A stretch of DNA of 64,000 bases from NCBI GenBank assembly GCA_025267735.1, contig CM046307.1, forward strand, positions 6,392,258 to 6,456,257, read 5' to 3'. Positions within the stretch are counted from its first letter, which is position 1, and each line of letters starts with the position of its first letter. Below the pieces are notes generated by a model that was given only the letters and a program-made list of their open reading frames with translations, ran no database searches and had not been told where the DNA came from. Positions 23,201 through 34,800 of this stretch are shown piece after piece. The translations under genes and the position numbers were made by a program. Origin of the DNA: Mactra quadrangularis (taxonomy: Eukaryota > Mollusca > Bivalvia > Venerida > Mactridae).

Positions 23201-26200
23201 ATTATGAAATATTATAAATTAATGAAATTATTATTATTAAAATGTTAAAATGAATTCAAAACAAACATAAAATGCCTTTATTTAGATATGCAGTATTAAT
23301 TTTAGACATTATTTATAGAATTATAACGACTATTTTCAGCCTCTAAAGATTTATGGGAAGAAAGAGAAAAAAAAGTTTTATATTTGATTGGTAACACATT
23401 GGTTTCATTAAAGGTAATTATATTGTGTATCTATATAGTAAACTGTGACCATGGTCTAGACTTTATCCCAATGATGTAGGATTTATACTTTTTTTGTTTT
23501 GTTTTGTTTGGATTTAATTAGGGTCCGTCCGCTCCATCAGGATGCATTATGTGCAGACCCCAGGATGTGACTCCTCATCCTTTAAAAGATAGTTTTTGAG
23601 TCTAAATTGAGTCAAATTTGGAAAAAGACATAATATATTACCTATCAAGGTAGTTTATTATATACCAAAATGAATTTTATTATAGCCAAAGGTAGGTTGT
23701 CTCCTTATTGCTAATTTAGCACCATAGATTGGAGATTTCCCAATAAGTAGCATTTCAACTCTGCATGGTTGGTTTATTAATGACTTTTAGCATATGTCAG
23801 AGTATGTTATATTATAATTGAGTTAGTTGAGTTAGAGATTTTGTTGCGCCTAGGATATGTTATTATTTTAGAATTTGGTTTAATTATTTTACAACTTCAA
23901 AAGTAGTCTATTGATATGCTTTTAATGGTAATAGTGGTAAAAAATAAAATAAAGTAGTGTTAGTATTTTTTTTGTGGAATATACCTTTTTTAATTCTGTT
24001 TAACAGTCTACTTATGTGTTTATTTTATTTATTGTCATGTATTGTTTTGTTTTGCTTGAAGATAATGAGGGCTTACCCAACTAGCTGACCGAAGCCCTCA
24101 GTTTTAGTTTCTGTTTTATTATGTTTTGTAGTTTGAGGACTGACCCCACTGGCTGTCAGCCCCTTTTATCTTAATCGTTTTTTAAGAATGTTTAACTTAT
24201 TGTGATTTTAGTTTTATTGCGAGGCTGACTGGTCCCCCAAAATTCATGGGGCTACCTAGTCAGACTCTATCTTAATTGAGGTATTTTTACCTATTTTCTG
24301 TTAGTGGACTGACTGATTATTTTGATATTATTTGGTATCAATTATTTATTTTTTATATTTCCTTTTCATGAACCCTATTTCGTTCAAATAATCTATTAGT
24401 ATTTTATATATTTTAGTGGCATTATTATTGTCTGGAAATAGTAGAGTAAGCTTGGTTACAGAAATACCACTTGCTGCAGATTTATATACCCCTCTATGAA
24501 AAATTTGTCAAAAACCGTATTTTTCGCGCCACTGCTGGGCTCAACATTTTTTTTAAGTTGGTGGCCCGGTTAAACAATCAGCTATATACTTCTCTTGAAC
24601 CAAATGTTTACTAGCAGTAACAAGTTGCCTAAACCAAATTACATGTATAGGTTGTCAGGGGCAATTAAATAACTTTTAATCATGTCAAGCCTGCATTGAT
24701 GTTGCCGACTTCTTAGGTTGTATAAGCTGGCCATGGTAAGAAAATGTATTGCATAAACTGTATTCATATGTGGTTTGCATACTTCAGTCTTCTACTATGG
24801 TGTAGGACCTGTTAAAGTACTGAATGAGCATCGATGGTCTGTAGAGACCTATCCTTGGCCTGCACTGTCTGTTGCAGCCGTCACAATAAAAAACTGGTGT
24901 TTCTGTTGATATGTTGTTGTCGTTGACTCAGCTCTTGTATATGTATGCTTGTAAATTATTGTATGTTTATGTGTTATAGGATTATGATGCTGCGTTAAGT
25001 GTGTATGAATGTTTGATGGAGAAAGATAGGACACATAAAACTGCTTTGTTAAGTGGTTTAGGTCGAATACATTTACAGGTATGTAGCTGTATATTAGTTT
25101 TATTTGTAATATTTTAAGCCTGCTTTTCAATTATCACCAAGGTTTTATAGATCATCTATCTTGTTCATTTTAGTATGACTATTCAGAGAACAGTTTTAAC
25201 TTGACTATTCGGAGTACTGTGAGGTTATCTTACTCAATTGTGTGTAGGTCACTAGGCGTTGGCATGAGTGTTGGCATCCATGTAACAGTGGTGGTGAAGT
25301 TTTTTGGTGCAACATTTTTAGCCAGATTTTTCAACGAAAAAATTTGGCTAATTGTTTGGTGAAATAGGGTGGGCGGGCGGGTTGTCGAGCGTCCGGTGTC
25401 ATTAACAATTGTGTTAAAGTTTTCAATTTAGCATACATTTCTGCCATTTATTGTCAGATCTTTATGAAAATCCTTACAATGATAACATACCATTTGATGA
25501 ACAGAATTAGATAGTAACCACAACTCTACCTGGCTTTATTATGGATTATTTCCCTTGGTAATTTTTGTGTTAAAGCTTTTAAATCTGGCTTTAATTATGT
25601 TTCCACATTACATTTCTTGTTATATCTTTGACAGAATTGAAAGGATTAATTTGAAATTTCTTACTTGTTTATAAGGTTATTGGAGGTTTAATACTAAGTT
25701 GCATAAATTTAGCATTAAATTTGACTGAATCATGGTCCTTCTAATATAAGAAATGGCTTGTAAAGGTTTTTGATGCAACTATTTATCTTAAAGTTTGTAT
25801 CTTCTGAAGAGATTCACTTAAAACTGCACACATGTCTACAGTGTTACTATTGGAGGACAGATACTAGAATGTGTTTCTCACGCATGAATTTTGACTTAGA
25901 TTAAATGAAAATCAATTTCAGATTGGAAACATGACCAAAGCTGGGGAATATTTTCAACAAGTTGCCCAAAGTTCTGATGAAAAAACAGGGAATGCTACTT
26001 TACTGATGAATAAGTAAGTTTAAATGTAAACCCAAGTTATTGGTGGCGTTAACAATTGCGTTTAAGTTTTTCTTTACCGTATATTTCAATTTAGCATATA
26101 TTTCTGCCATTTATTGTCAGATCTTTATGAAACTTCATACAATGATAACATACATACTATGTGATGAACAGAATTAGAAAGTAACCACAACTCTACCTAC

Positions 26201-27366
26201 CTTTATTATGAATTATTTCCCTTTGTAATTTTTGTGTTAAAGTTTTTAAATCTGGCTTTAATGTGGTTTCCACATTACATTTCTTATATTTATAGTCAGT
26301 TTTAAAGCTCACTAGAGCTTATGTTATTCATTGTATTTTTCCGACTCAAAATAAAAATTATTCTATTCTATTATAATCTATTATGTATGTATAGCTTTAA
26401 CAAGTTGACCTGAGGTTGATAAAGGTTTATACATGCATCATTTTTCATTTCAGAGGTTTTGAAGCAATGTGTCAGAATAACTTTAACGATGCCTATCAGA
26501 GTTTTAAACAAGCTGTTTCACTGGAACCAAATAATACATCTGTAAGTTTATTGTAATTCATTGCTTTAGTATATGATATTTTATAACATTGAAACAATCA
26601 TAGCATCATTTTCTAACCTAAAACTTTTAAATTATTAGTGTACTGTAGGTCTATGGTCTGTGCTTATATAATGGGTTTTGAGAAAGAATTTTTAGTTTAG
26701 AAGCTTAAAAACTTGAAAAAGATCTCTTCATGATATCTTTATCTTACAAAGGAACCTCTCTTAAAGCAAATTGCTTATTTCCATGGAGACCAGTTATCAC
26801 TATAAAATTACATAAATATCAATGTTTAAAGCCAATAAACGTGTAGTCCATTTTTTCTCGACTGACAAAGTTTGAATAATTTCACCGTGACTGTTTACAC
26901 ACACAAGTCAATATCACAATGTCACAATATCACGCATGTTAGATAACTTCTACTGTACTGTTTAGATTGAGTGAAATTCAAGTGAACTACATTGTAATTG
27001 GGAATGCTTTATAATATTTTGGAGTATGTTAATAGAATCACACATACTTTGAGCTACAAGTACATGTACTAAATTTAGTCCAATTTTGTTTTGTATCACA
27101 AGTTTGTTACCATTCTTTTTCAGGCTGTCAACAATATGGCTGTATGTTGTCTATATCTAGGACAACTAAATGATGCCCTGAAATCACTGGAAGCTCTTGT
27201 ACATGAGAACCCTGACAAAAATCTACATGAAGGAATATTGTTTAACTTGTGCACATTATATGAACTGGAATCTTCACGTGCCCTTCATAAAAAACAAGCT
27301 TTACTGGACTTAGTTAACAAACATAAAGGAGATGGGTTTCCTGTGGTGTGTTTAAAAATGGCTTGA
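5279..27366 (+). CDS. TRAPPC12: Trafficking protein particle complex subunit 12
   Basis: Subunit of the cytosolic TRAPPIII complex, which activates Rab1 and tethers vesicles between ER, Golgi and autophagosomes. Coding exons: 5279-5381, 9697-10794, 11496-11743, 12022-12102, 12377-12493, 15470-15580, 16137-16275, 21588-21700, 22478-22550, 23340-23413, 24980-25078, 25922-26013, 26454-26541, 27124-27366. All have GT-AG borders with matching phases; together 2679 bp, 892 codons plus TGA. The N-terminal third is acidic and low in complexity, with a [13 protein letters not shown] stretch like that of the human protein. DRQHDAWLP (exon 3) and [14 protein letters not shown] (exon 5) are family hallmarks. 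TPR repeats fill exons 9-14, and the C-terminus [16 protein letters not shown] is nearly that of human TRAPPC12 (735 residues). The length excess is mostly in exon 2. The first exon is the least certain: ATG follows an acceptor at 5277. The 27-codon exon 4 seems absent from the human protein. Confidence 0.93.
6174..7117 (+). mobile_element. Helitron2-like non-autonomous element with ~161-bp tandem core
   Basis: The element starts AGCTCGAC after a T run. The complement GTCGAGC lies near the other end (7084-7090), followed by a hairpin GCTGTC-TCCTCT-GACAGC (7093-7110) and then TCTTGTT (7111-7117). That order (inverted match, hairpin, terminal tail) is the asymmetric-terminus layout known from Helitron2/Helentron. 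The core repeats about five times at 160-182 bp, each unit carrying CCACATCTCATGTGACAAGG or a close form. A GC-rich (GTCCGC)n stretch sits near 6222-6240. It lies in a TRAPPC12 intron and codes for nothing. Confidence 0.7.
7118..8444. other. TRAPPC12 intron sequence, nothing recognised
   Basis: AT-rich sequence with stops in all frames. No tandem structure, paired termini or splice-bounded open stretch was found. Confidence 0.5.
8445..8930. mobile_element. GC-rich-ended DNA transposon or MITE, 486 bp
   Basis: The left end GGCCGACTTGATTTGCCCGG matches the right end inverted, and similarity continues through ACCGGCGTAAGCCGAT for roughly 50 bp with small differences. The flanks are CCCTG (8440-8444) and TCCTG (8931-8935), a possible 5-bp duplication with one mismatch. 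Base composition of the ends is far more GC-rich than the surroundings. No coding frame. The superfamily is not recognised. Confidence 0.6.
9555..9626 (+). other. Possible alternative or cassette exon of TRAPPC12
   Basis: The 72-bp block sits between ATCACAG and GTAAAG and keeps phase 1 on both sides, so it would fit between the exons ending at 5381 and starting at 9697 without breaking the frame. It adds 24 codons including [12 protein letters not shown]. The intron to the next exon would be only 70 bp. The ATG at 9572 could instead serve as an alternative start, because the same frame has a TAG at 9545. The polypyrimidine tract before it is weak, so it may be a chance match. Confidence 0.35.
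12700..14580 (+). repeat. 168-bp tandem repeat array, interrupted by a SINE
   Basis: The unit contains TGGCTGGAATTCAACGAAAC and TTAACTCAGAGTTATGGCCC. Successive copies of TGGCTGGAATTC fall at 13269, 13437, 13605 and 13773, exactly 168 bp apart. Because 168 is a multiple of 3, one frame stays open for over 150 codons; this is not a gene. A hairpin CCCCCGCCGAT...ATCGGGAGGGGG at about 12701-12726 followed by GTCCGTCCATCCGTCC marks the left end, as in the tandem-core elements elsewhere in the window. The right end decays around 14580 and no clear terminus was found. It lies in a TRAPPC12 intron. Confidence 0.85.
12914..13209 (+). mobile_element. tRNA-derived SINE (family 1), full length
   Basis: The tRNA-like head has an A box TAGCGCAGTTGGTAGAGCG and a B box GGGTTCGAATCCC. 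A 200-bp body and an A-rich tail follow. A perfect 13-bp target duplication TAGTTATGTAGTA flanks it (12901-12913 and 13210-13222). It inserted into one unit of the 168-bp array, whose sequence resumes after it. Pol III would drive it; mobilisation needs a LINE. Confidence 0.92.
15095..15426 (+). mobile_element. tRNA-derived SINE (family 2), diverged
   Basis: Shares GGGGCATACTTTCGTGGAGC and the later GCAGTTGTCAGTCACTG block with copies at 38519 and 56361, and ends near AACCCATCCAAAAG. The tRNA head (AGCTCAGTGAGTAGTACTC, then GGTTTAATTCC) is degraded. Confidence 0.7.
16688..21086 (+). mobile_element. 4.4-kb Helitron2-like element with tandem core
   Basis: Left end ATACGCCCGT opens a hairpin (CGCCCGTTTT-GAAA-AAACGGTCG), then a (GTCC/GTCT)n stretch at about 16730-16790. 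Near the right end the complement ACGGGCGTAT (21051-21060) is followed by the hairpin GCCCCGC-CCA-GCGGAGC and TCTTGTT (ending 21086). The core is a tandem array of ~147-bp units with a common GTCAAAGGTCAAGGTCAC motif. No protein frame with recognisable motifs is present; several short open frames are products of the repeat. It is inserted exactly within the T run of a MITE arm, with no target duplication. Confidence 0.8.
17400..20020 (+). repeat. 643-bp higher-order repeat inside the 4.4-kb element
   Basis: The segment beginning GGTTAAGTTTAAATCTTAAA recurs at 17631 and 18274, and further copies follow near 18917 and 19560, so the period is 643 bp. Each period holds about four ~147-bp units plus a roughly 100-bp segment not shared by the units (contains GGAAGATATCAAATTACCAA). 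A more diverged copy of that segment follows near 20200. The copies are nearly identical, so the higher-order unit amplified recently relative to the basic unit. Confidence 0.88.
21737..22015 (+). mobile_element. Old copy of SINE family 1
   Basis: Recognisable by ATGGCGCAGTAGGGGATGGG in place of the A box, then GAGAAGTT-type body words and TAGACCAAGGACCAGGAAAG followed by GTTAGGTTAGGTGAGCTGG. Strongly diverged; no target duplication seen. In a TRAPPC12 intron. Confidence 0.65.
22722..22966. mobile_element. 245-bp MITE-like inverted-repeat element
   Basis: Ends read GTGTGTAAATATTGACCCCG (left) and, inverted, GTGCGTAAATATTGACCCTG (right); the match runs on through ACCTGAC. The interior has no frame. 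No clean target duplication, so the superfamily is not assigned. Confidence 0.6.
23519..23566. repeat. Short dispersed palindromic motif, copy 2
   Basis: GTCCGCTCCATCAGGATGCA and TTATGTGCAGACC repeat the motif at 3463-3516 with few changes, 20 kb away and in the same orientation. Confidence 0.5.
24062..24270. other. Cluster of three hairpins in a TRAPPC12 intron
   Basis: Stem 1 is TGAGGGCTT (24066-24074) with AAGCCCTCA (24092-24100), perfect over 9 bp. Stem 2 is CTGAC/GTCAG (24140-24144, 24155-24159). Stem 3 combines CTGACT/AGTCAG with CCCC/GGGG between 24224 and 24263. The three loops share ACTGACC/ACTAGCTGACC-like words, so they may be copies of one unit. What they belong to is not known. 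Confidence 0.45.
25320..25621 (+). mobile_element. Helitron2-like element, 302 bp
   Basis: Starts AGCCAGATTT after TTTTT, forming a hairpin with AATTTGGCTAA. The complement AAATCTGGCT lies at 25581-25590. A decayed hairpin and ACATTTCTTGTT end the element at 25621. Three more copies of this family are in the window (26042+, 50733-51025-, 52848-53153-), and the 26-kb copy keeps the 3' hairpin AATGTGG-TTT-CCACATT intact. Confidence 0.72.
26042..26385 (+). mobile_element. 5'-truncated Helitron2-like copy, then a LINE 3' end
   Basis: From GGCGTTAACAATTGCG to AATCTGGCTTTAATGTGG the sequence copies the 25320 element but lacks its 5' hairpin. Its own hairpin (26260-26276) is perfect. After about 26290 comes a separate short piece ending AAATAAAAATTATTCTATTC with a (TTCTA)-type tail, the form of a LINE 3' end. 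Confidence 0.6.
26852..26905 (+). mobile_element. Single arm of the TTTTTTCTC MITE family
   Basis: TTTTTTCTCGACTGACAAAG then TTTGAATAATTTCACCGTGA matches the arms of the MITE at 16674/21321. The partner arm was not found nearby. Confidence 0.55.
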
Positions 27367-27742
27367 ACTACAAATCATTTCAATGTGTTGGGACCAAATT
27401 TGTTAAATTTAGATATTGTGTTGTACAATTTACTTATTATGAATAAGATTATATACCATGTCTTTATTTATGAAATATGTAGTAATCTAACCAATTAGGT
27501 GTTTGCCATGAGTTATTTATAATCTTGTAGCTGAACCATATACTGGATCTTTTTATTGTTAGGTAAAAATATGGTGAAATTGAATTTCATAGTAAGTAGC
27601 ATACGTCCATAGTGTATTAACAAAAAACTGTTCATTTTGAATTCTGTAAATTGTTTTTAACTAATTTTATTCAACTGTCAGTGGTGCATACATGAAACGC
27701 ATTGATTTGAATATTCATTACAGTACTTTTGTACTCACAATC

Positions 27743-27748
27743 AATAAA
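27743..27748 (+). terminator. Poly(A) signal AATAAA of TRAPPC12
   Basis: First canonical hexamer after the TRAPPC12 stop, 377 bp downstream. It gives a 3' UTR of about 400 bases and leaves about 1 kb to the end of the convergent C8orf76 gene. Confidence 0.5.
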
Positions 27749-28084
27749 ATTAAATTTAAATCAGTGGAGTTATATTCCCCTCTCTCTGTTAAATAAAATT
27801 CAAAATTTACATTATCACATCATCTAGATGTTACATTGTTTCTGATTTGTTCTTTGTTTCTATAGAAATAATGTGCATCTTGTTAGAATAGAAAACCATC
27901 CTAGTGCTTTGTCAACAGATTATAAATGTAGTGCTGATCATGAATTAATGTGTTATTACTATTATTATCCGATATTTGACAGGACATTGTTTTTAGTTGT
28001 CATGTTTTTATTTTTTTTTAGAAGGGAGGGTGGCTAAGACTGTAGCAACACATTGTATAGGTCATATCATGGAGGTCAGTTATT

Positions 28085-28330
28085 CTTTGCACAGTTCTTT
28101 GAAATGGCAATCTCTGGATTTAGCTGTTAACCAGTTACTAGGTGCATACTTCCTTCAGTGACTGATGATTGCCCTATATGATTTAGAATGGTGGTAGAAG
28201 GGAGAATGGTCATAGAAATTATTTCATGACCAAGCTCCATTAAAGTATGCCTAGCCTGGGAATACAACCTATGACCCCCTCGATCAGTAGATGCCTGCTA
28301 AGGAATGAGCTAGTCCAGTGGCTGGTTTTC
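28085..28330 (-). mobile_element. tRNA-derived SINE (family 2), reverse orientation
   Basis: Complement of the family 2 body: GAAATTATTTCATGACCAAG and ACCCCCTCGATCAGTAGATG correspond to CATGAAATTATTTC and CTACTGATCGAGGGG of the 56361 copy. It lies between the convergent ends of TRAPPC12 and C8orf76. Confidence 0.65.
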
Positions 28331-28790
28331 AAGAATAATATACTCAATGATAAAATAAACTTGATTTACCCTGCTACAATAATCCCATGATTTTGTTGAT
28401 ATTGTTGGGATATAGTTTAGGTTGAATGCATGTTCAAATGGTTCAAACTGGCATCTTTAAATCATTTGAGTGTTCCATGCTTATGCTGTAGGATAATCCA
28501 TTAGCTTCAATCAATGGGGGTTTTCTGCACCATGTAAATACATGTTATGATTTACATGAAAGGAGGTATAGGTCAGTAGTCTGGATTACCTGCCCTTTGA
28601 TTGCTATGCATTGGAAGTCGGGAACCAGACTATTAGGTCAGCTGCATACATTTTAGCATTAAGCTTCAATTATGGTCAAACCTATTATGTGTATCAAAAC
28701 AAATCATTGGTTAGACTGATTCACAGGTGATGCTCAAACTCTTTTTGTCTTTTTAGAATACATGTAGTTCGAAAAAATAAAAGAAGAATA

Positions 28791-28796
28791 TTTATT
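28791..28796 (-). terminator. Poly(A) signal of the C8orf76 homologue
   Basis: TTTATT on the + strand is AATAAA on the minus strand, 38 bases past the stop codon, giving a very short 3' UTR. Confidence 0.45.
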
Positions 28797-28833
28797 TGCT
28801 ATGCTTCATTTCATTCATTTTATATACAGCAAA

Positions 28834-31800
28834 TCATGGTATATGTTCTTTTTTTATCCATGAAAACCATTTTTGGTTAAACTCTTCGCTTGAGACTATC
28901 TTTTCTACCAATGCCTGTAAATATACACAATATTCATTCAATGACTTTTTATTAATCAATGTATTTCTATCAATGGGTCAGAGCAAAATTAGTGTACATT
29001 TTTCCTTAATTAAATGTAGTTAGACCAGTTTTGTACTGACCCATCTATATATGATTTAATGTAAGAATCATTTTGTGTAGGTTTTGATTATGAAGGTATT
29101 GAATTAAGTAAGTGCAATATTAAGTTATGTAATGTCATATTATGTTTATGATTTGTTTTATGTTATTGCTAAACAAGTATATTATAATATGTGAAAAAAA
29201 TAATAAGACTACATTTGTTTTGTTAATAAATATATTTTTATATGCCCTGTAAATTTCTTAGACCACTATATGGAGAATATGGAGAGAGGTGAAGTAAAAT
29301 TTCAGTTTATAGTAAGCTTCCCATCAACAAAATAGACTATTTTGTATTAAGGCAAGCGCCCCTCACATCGCTCATTTACACCTGGATGGAGATATGCACT
29401 CACAGGTTAATTTCTAGATCAAGGAAATTAGAAGAGCCTTGATGAGATTCAAACCCAATCTCCAAATGCATGTCTCACCAATAGACCAGTTCTTTGGATT
29501 GCAGGTTGAGTGAAAATTCTAGAATAATTATCAAAGCAGGGTTGATGTCATTTGTGATGTTATGAACATTGGGAACTAACATATTACAATGTCTTATCCT
29601 TGTTGTCTAGTCAAAACCTTGTGACTTTACCTTTTTTCAATAGAAGTTACGAGGTTGTGACTCGACAGCAACAGTATTACGAACAATGTCATATTAAAAA
29701 CAAAGTCATACATAAATAACCTGCAGAGTGACATTATATTTGGACCACATGAAATCTATACAGTTCAATTTTTATCATAGCTAACGTAACAGAATACACT
29801 GTTACATATACAATATATTACCTTGGCTTCTTGACTTTCTTGTTTATCATCAATGTCACTAGATTCTTCCTCGTACATATCAACTCTTAGAAACTGTAAG
29901 TATAGAAACAAACCTCAATATATAGTTCAAACTATAAAACACTGACTAAAATATTGACGTAATGTTTATGTAATACATGTAGTATGAATCAAAAGTTAAG
30001 AATAACAAAAAAGTAGTCATTGAAGACCTTGAAAAAATCAATAATGTAAATAATTCAAGTGTAAAAAATATTATATTTGCAAGTTTCATGAATAATGCTA
30101 AAGAACGTAAGCTGCTTGACATAGTACAAAATGCGATAATATAAATTCAGCATGTAAAAGACTGCATGTATATCCGGAATTCAAATATTTGGATTTTCCA
30201 AAGAAAAATAGGATTTAATAGGCATTTCGTGCTTTTCAGCAATAATGTGTAAAACACTTTGTACCGCCTGTGCACTGATGGAAAATTCCATAAATTGGAG
30301 GTAGGAATAAGGTCTATTATAAAATCAATGTTATTTTGTACAGCATAACTCAATTCTTAAAAGCAGACGTATATATAAACTTTTCAAATACAACAATAAT
30401 TCTCTAATACCTGAGTAGCCTTCTCAATGACTTCATCATCTGAACATAATTCTGTTATCTGTTCACTTAGCTGTAAAAAAAGTTTGTAAAGTATACTGCT
30501 CATAAACTTTTTTTATTGGGATTAATACCCTGTCAACAAAGGTGATTTCATGTAGGCAAGTTCACCTAAGCTAGCTTTCCTGAGCCAGTCTATAACCAGA
30601 ATTGTCCTACCCTTCCACAAAGTTGACAACTTCTCAAAATACATGTACCTTATTAATTGTAGAAAATCAACATTATTGTCAAATGTTCATAGCATCCATG
30701 GTAAGGTTGAACCAGCAACCCCTTCTGGACACTAGGTTTGAAATTCTGCATATAGTCTACTGTGCCACGAACAAGGGTGTATAAACAGCAAAGTTTTAAT
30801 GATGAAAAAAATGCTCAAATCTTCATTCATGTAAAAACCACAGTAAGATATTTAAATTCTTATATCACACAATAGAATATATTTTTATAATTGAATAATG
30901 AATTTCTTGGATGTTGTTCTCGCATATTGCAAACATACATGAGAGTGGATAAAATAAGGGTCAATGTACTTCTTGATAACTATTGATCAATCAAGTCAAT
31001 TTGCACAAACTAAGCTTGAATGCAAATTCAAACATAGAAACTGAACTGGTTCCTTTAAGTAAAAAGTAAAAAGTAAATCCCAAAATCTGATAATCTGGCT
31101 ATTTCCTGATCCCTTCACATGACTGTAGTAGAATCAAGATAAGTACTTACTTTCTCTACCTGTTTTGTATTTCTATCTTTAACAAAGGAGTCTACAGTGA
31201 ATTGTATACTGTTTAAAATAATCCTGAAAAAATAACAAAATTCAATTAATTATCATACTACAAGAAATAAATGAACATGTTTATCAGAAGGTTTTCATTT
31301 ACAGATACAGTCAAACCTGTGTATTGTGACCTTCGCTCGGAGTTAGCCAAAAAAGTCGCATTACACAGAAGGTCACAATATGCAGGGTACAAATACAACT
31401 CAAGTTTTGTGTACACTGTTTATTTAACAAGCTATTCAGAAGTACAATGTATCCAACACACAGGTTAATGTTTAAAATCAGTGAATGTGAGTATTCCTTA
31501 CAAATATCTGGAAGTTTTTGTTTTTCCAATCATTCACACAGTCTAGATTGACATCACCTCTCTCCCCACTCTGAGAACCAAGCACAATGTTGTTTGTGTT
31601 AATGACTTGACACGGTCGTAATACACAGAGTCGGATGCGTTTTCAGCCTCGATTTCATAGGTTGCTTGTTGCATTAGACAGAGAATCGTAATATACAGGT
31701 TTAATATATAGAAAAATGTCACAGGAGACGCCAAATTAGGTCGGAATTGACAGATAGTCGCATTATACAGAGGGTCGCTAATGCAGGTTTGACTGTACTT

Positions 31801-34800
31801 ATATTTATTTTGATTGCCAATGACTGTTCTAAGGCGAAAACCCCTTTGGTTCCCGACTTAGCAATTTCTTTATGGTGTTTCTTTTATAAAAAAAATTATC
31901 ATAAAAGTCAACAAATTATCCCCCTCTTTGCTTTTTTTGCTAAATTTGTTCCAGACTTGTAAAATATTTTGAACTATCTAAACCCGTTCTCTGTTCAGAA
32001 CTGATTAATAACAGTCAGCTAGAAACAAAGGGTGAATCTAATCAACAATCATGTTAATAAAAAAAGAAAAAGTTAATAAATGATCATTCTTAAGTATGAC
32101 CTGTATAAAAAATTAAAATAAATACATGATTTTATTCAAAATCAAACTAGCATATGTTTATACCAGTCCCATTCCTTGCCAAAGTTTCTGAGAATTGATT
32201 GGGAATGCTAACAAATTTTGTAGAAAATTGAGAAAAATATTAACTTGAATACACAAACTACCCATACCTTGTTCTTATAAGACAAGTCAGAAGCATTAAC
32301 TTCAATGGATAACCAGAAGTTAAATCCATATATTCCTCATCTGTTATGGTATATGTATTTAGTGGACTGGTTTCCCCATTACAATAACAGTCTGGTTCCC
32401 TTTCATTATGATTCTCTCCTCTATTACAATATTTATTTTCCACATCTTGTGTCACAGTCTGAGGTTGAGTGGATGAAGCCAGAACTACTTTTTTGTCCTT
32501 GTTGCACTCTAGTGTATCCTTACACTTATAATTGTCAAGTTTCTTCTGAAGTTGTTTCCCACCTGCTGTATCAGCATAGATTTCACATTGTTTGAGTTCT
32601 AGAATGTTCCTGTATGCAATACCTAACTTTATCCAGAATTGGACATTTCCATAAAAGTTTGTAATAAGTTGATGAAGGACTCTGACTTCCTCTGTAAGAA
32701 TAGATATACATGTATATACTAACAGCAGGTATAATGAAAGGCTCTTTATTTTTCATTATTATAAACTTAGCATACATTCCTTTAAGCCAATTAAAATTAG
32801 ACCCATCATTAAATGCGATAATATACCCCCTAACAGGTGTTTGTCAAGAAATTAGGTGCTGAGAAAATGAGAAGACAAGATTTTTCATCAAAGGGTCATA
32901 ACTGTGTGAAAAATGAATGGACTGTGACCATAATAGGATATGCACATGTCTGCCTGATATCTGGTATATGTGCAAAAGATAAATCAATTTGGTAAAATAG
33001 GTGCTGAGAAATTGAGCAGACAAGTAAAATATACAGACCAACCTACAACAAGCTCACTTCTATACACCCCCCCCAAAATTTGTTTTGGGGTATAAAATCA
33101 AAGTATTGAAATACAGAATGACTTTCGTGCACACTGAAACCGAACAAATTCATACTAATGATAACTCCTTACACATAAAATATGAGTACAAATCAAGCAG
33201 GGCAGAAATGAGACAAAGTGTTTATTCTACCTTGTATTACTGACAAATACTACTGCTTAGTGTATTAAGGAGATTTGACTCCACCTCTTTCACACCTGTA
33301 TCAATATATGTAAACACCTGTCAATGATCATTGAAACAAATACGCGTCAGTTGATTGACGGTACTACTTTTATCACCTAGAAATTAACTGCGTAGTAAAT
33401 CAGAGACACATGTATCACTCTGCAGGTTAAACTGGTCAGGCATTTTCAGCATCAATAGTTTTGGTTTTGTGGTATAATTAAAGCCTTTTGGCGATCCGAA
33501 AGTCTAAAAATCAGTTATGTCAAAGCAGTAAGTTTTCCTACTCATTGTCCCTGAATATCTCGCCCAAATTATTTCACCTAACACTAAGAACATACTCCAC
33601 CCAATTGTTGAAAACTACCCTACTTGATAAAGAGGTAGGCAAGCCATCAATGGCCATAGAAAAATATTTAAATACTTAATATTAAATGTGTTGAATTATA
33701 TTGTGACGTACAAAGTTATAAAAATGGTACCTGAATAATTTCCAGCAGAATGCAATAATTGTTGTTTTAACAACAAACCTTGACACCAATGATCAACTGT
33801 TAAACAATCATTGAGCTAAAATGTAAAATACAGAAATCACAGAAACGTAAATAAAGAGGGCTGTTTCGAGTATTCCAGTACTCTTATATTTGCAATCCCA
33901 ACCAGAAAATTAAGTACGAATATTCGGCATATTCGCTATTAATTTGAAAATTGTGCACATTTTCAGCACCCAAGAAAAAAATTCTCTTATGAATCTCTTC
34001 CATGACTTTCCATGTAATAGTAGCTTCTGTTGTTCTTCTCTTATAATGTTATAGAAACAACATAATTTTATGTGCATTATGTATATGAATTCCTGTATGC
34101 TTTTTCATTAATTAGTGAATTGTGGTTTGATTCATGAATCGTTACACATGAATCATTGTTCAGATTGGATCGCACCTAACTCAACAATCCAAAGCCCTAT
34201 AAATAAACTTGTATTTAATCACTACCATAGAAGTAGTAAATAGTAGGAGCAGTAGTTCAGTAGGATGAAGCATCCTTTAGGGTTGAAGATGTCCCATGTT
34301 TGAACCCCACTAAGGGCACTGTTAATTTCCTTGGCAAGAAATTTACCAACAGTTGTTTCACTCTGTTAAGATTTAAATGGTTTCTGTGAAGGTCACCTGC
34401 TTGAAGGCGATTTAAATTCAATGATCAGGGTTTTTTGTACTGTAAAAGTCAGCTAATGACATTCAAGCTAAGATTTTATACAAACTAACTTGGTCTTCAA
34501 ATATAAATAGGAACACTAATTTTAATTTATCCCTTATTCTTGGTATATTAGAATCTTAGTTTAAATTAATAAGAAGCTAGCACAGTCCCAATCCACCAAA
34601 GACACTATATAAACCATGCTAACAGCCTTTGGTTCAAATAATGAACCCAACTTGGAGATATCTTTAAAATTCAATGCATAGTCATATATATCGTAATTTT
34701 ACGGGTATAACACACACTTGTGTATAACACGCACAAAAAAATTGAGCACAATCTGAAGAAAAAACTTTTGACAATTTTTTTTGACGAAATTGAAGGAAAA

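Noticed and set aside
28796..29023. Plus-strand frame of 75 codons
   Set aside because: It overlaps, on the opposite strand, the last exon of the C8orf76 homologue, which has clear family similarity.
29640..29700. Candidate last exon of C8orf76 at this site
   Set aside because: No acceptor precedes it, and the peptide does not match the family, whereas 28834-28914 has both an acceptor and the conserved KWF region.
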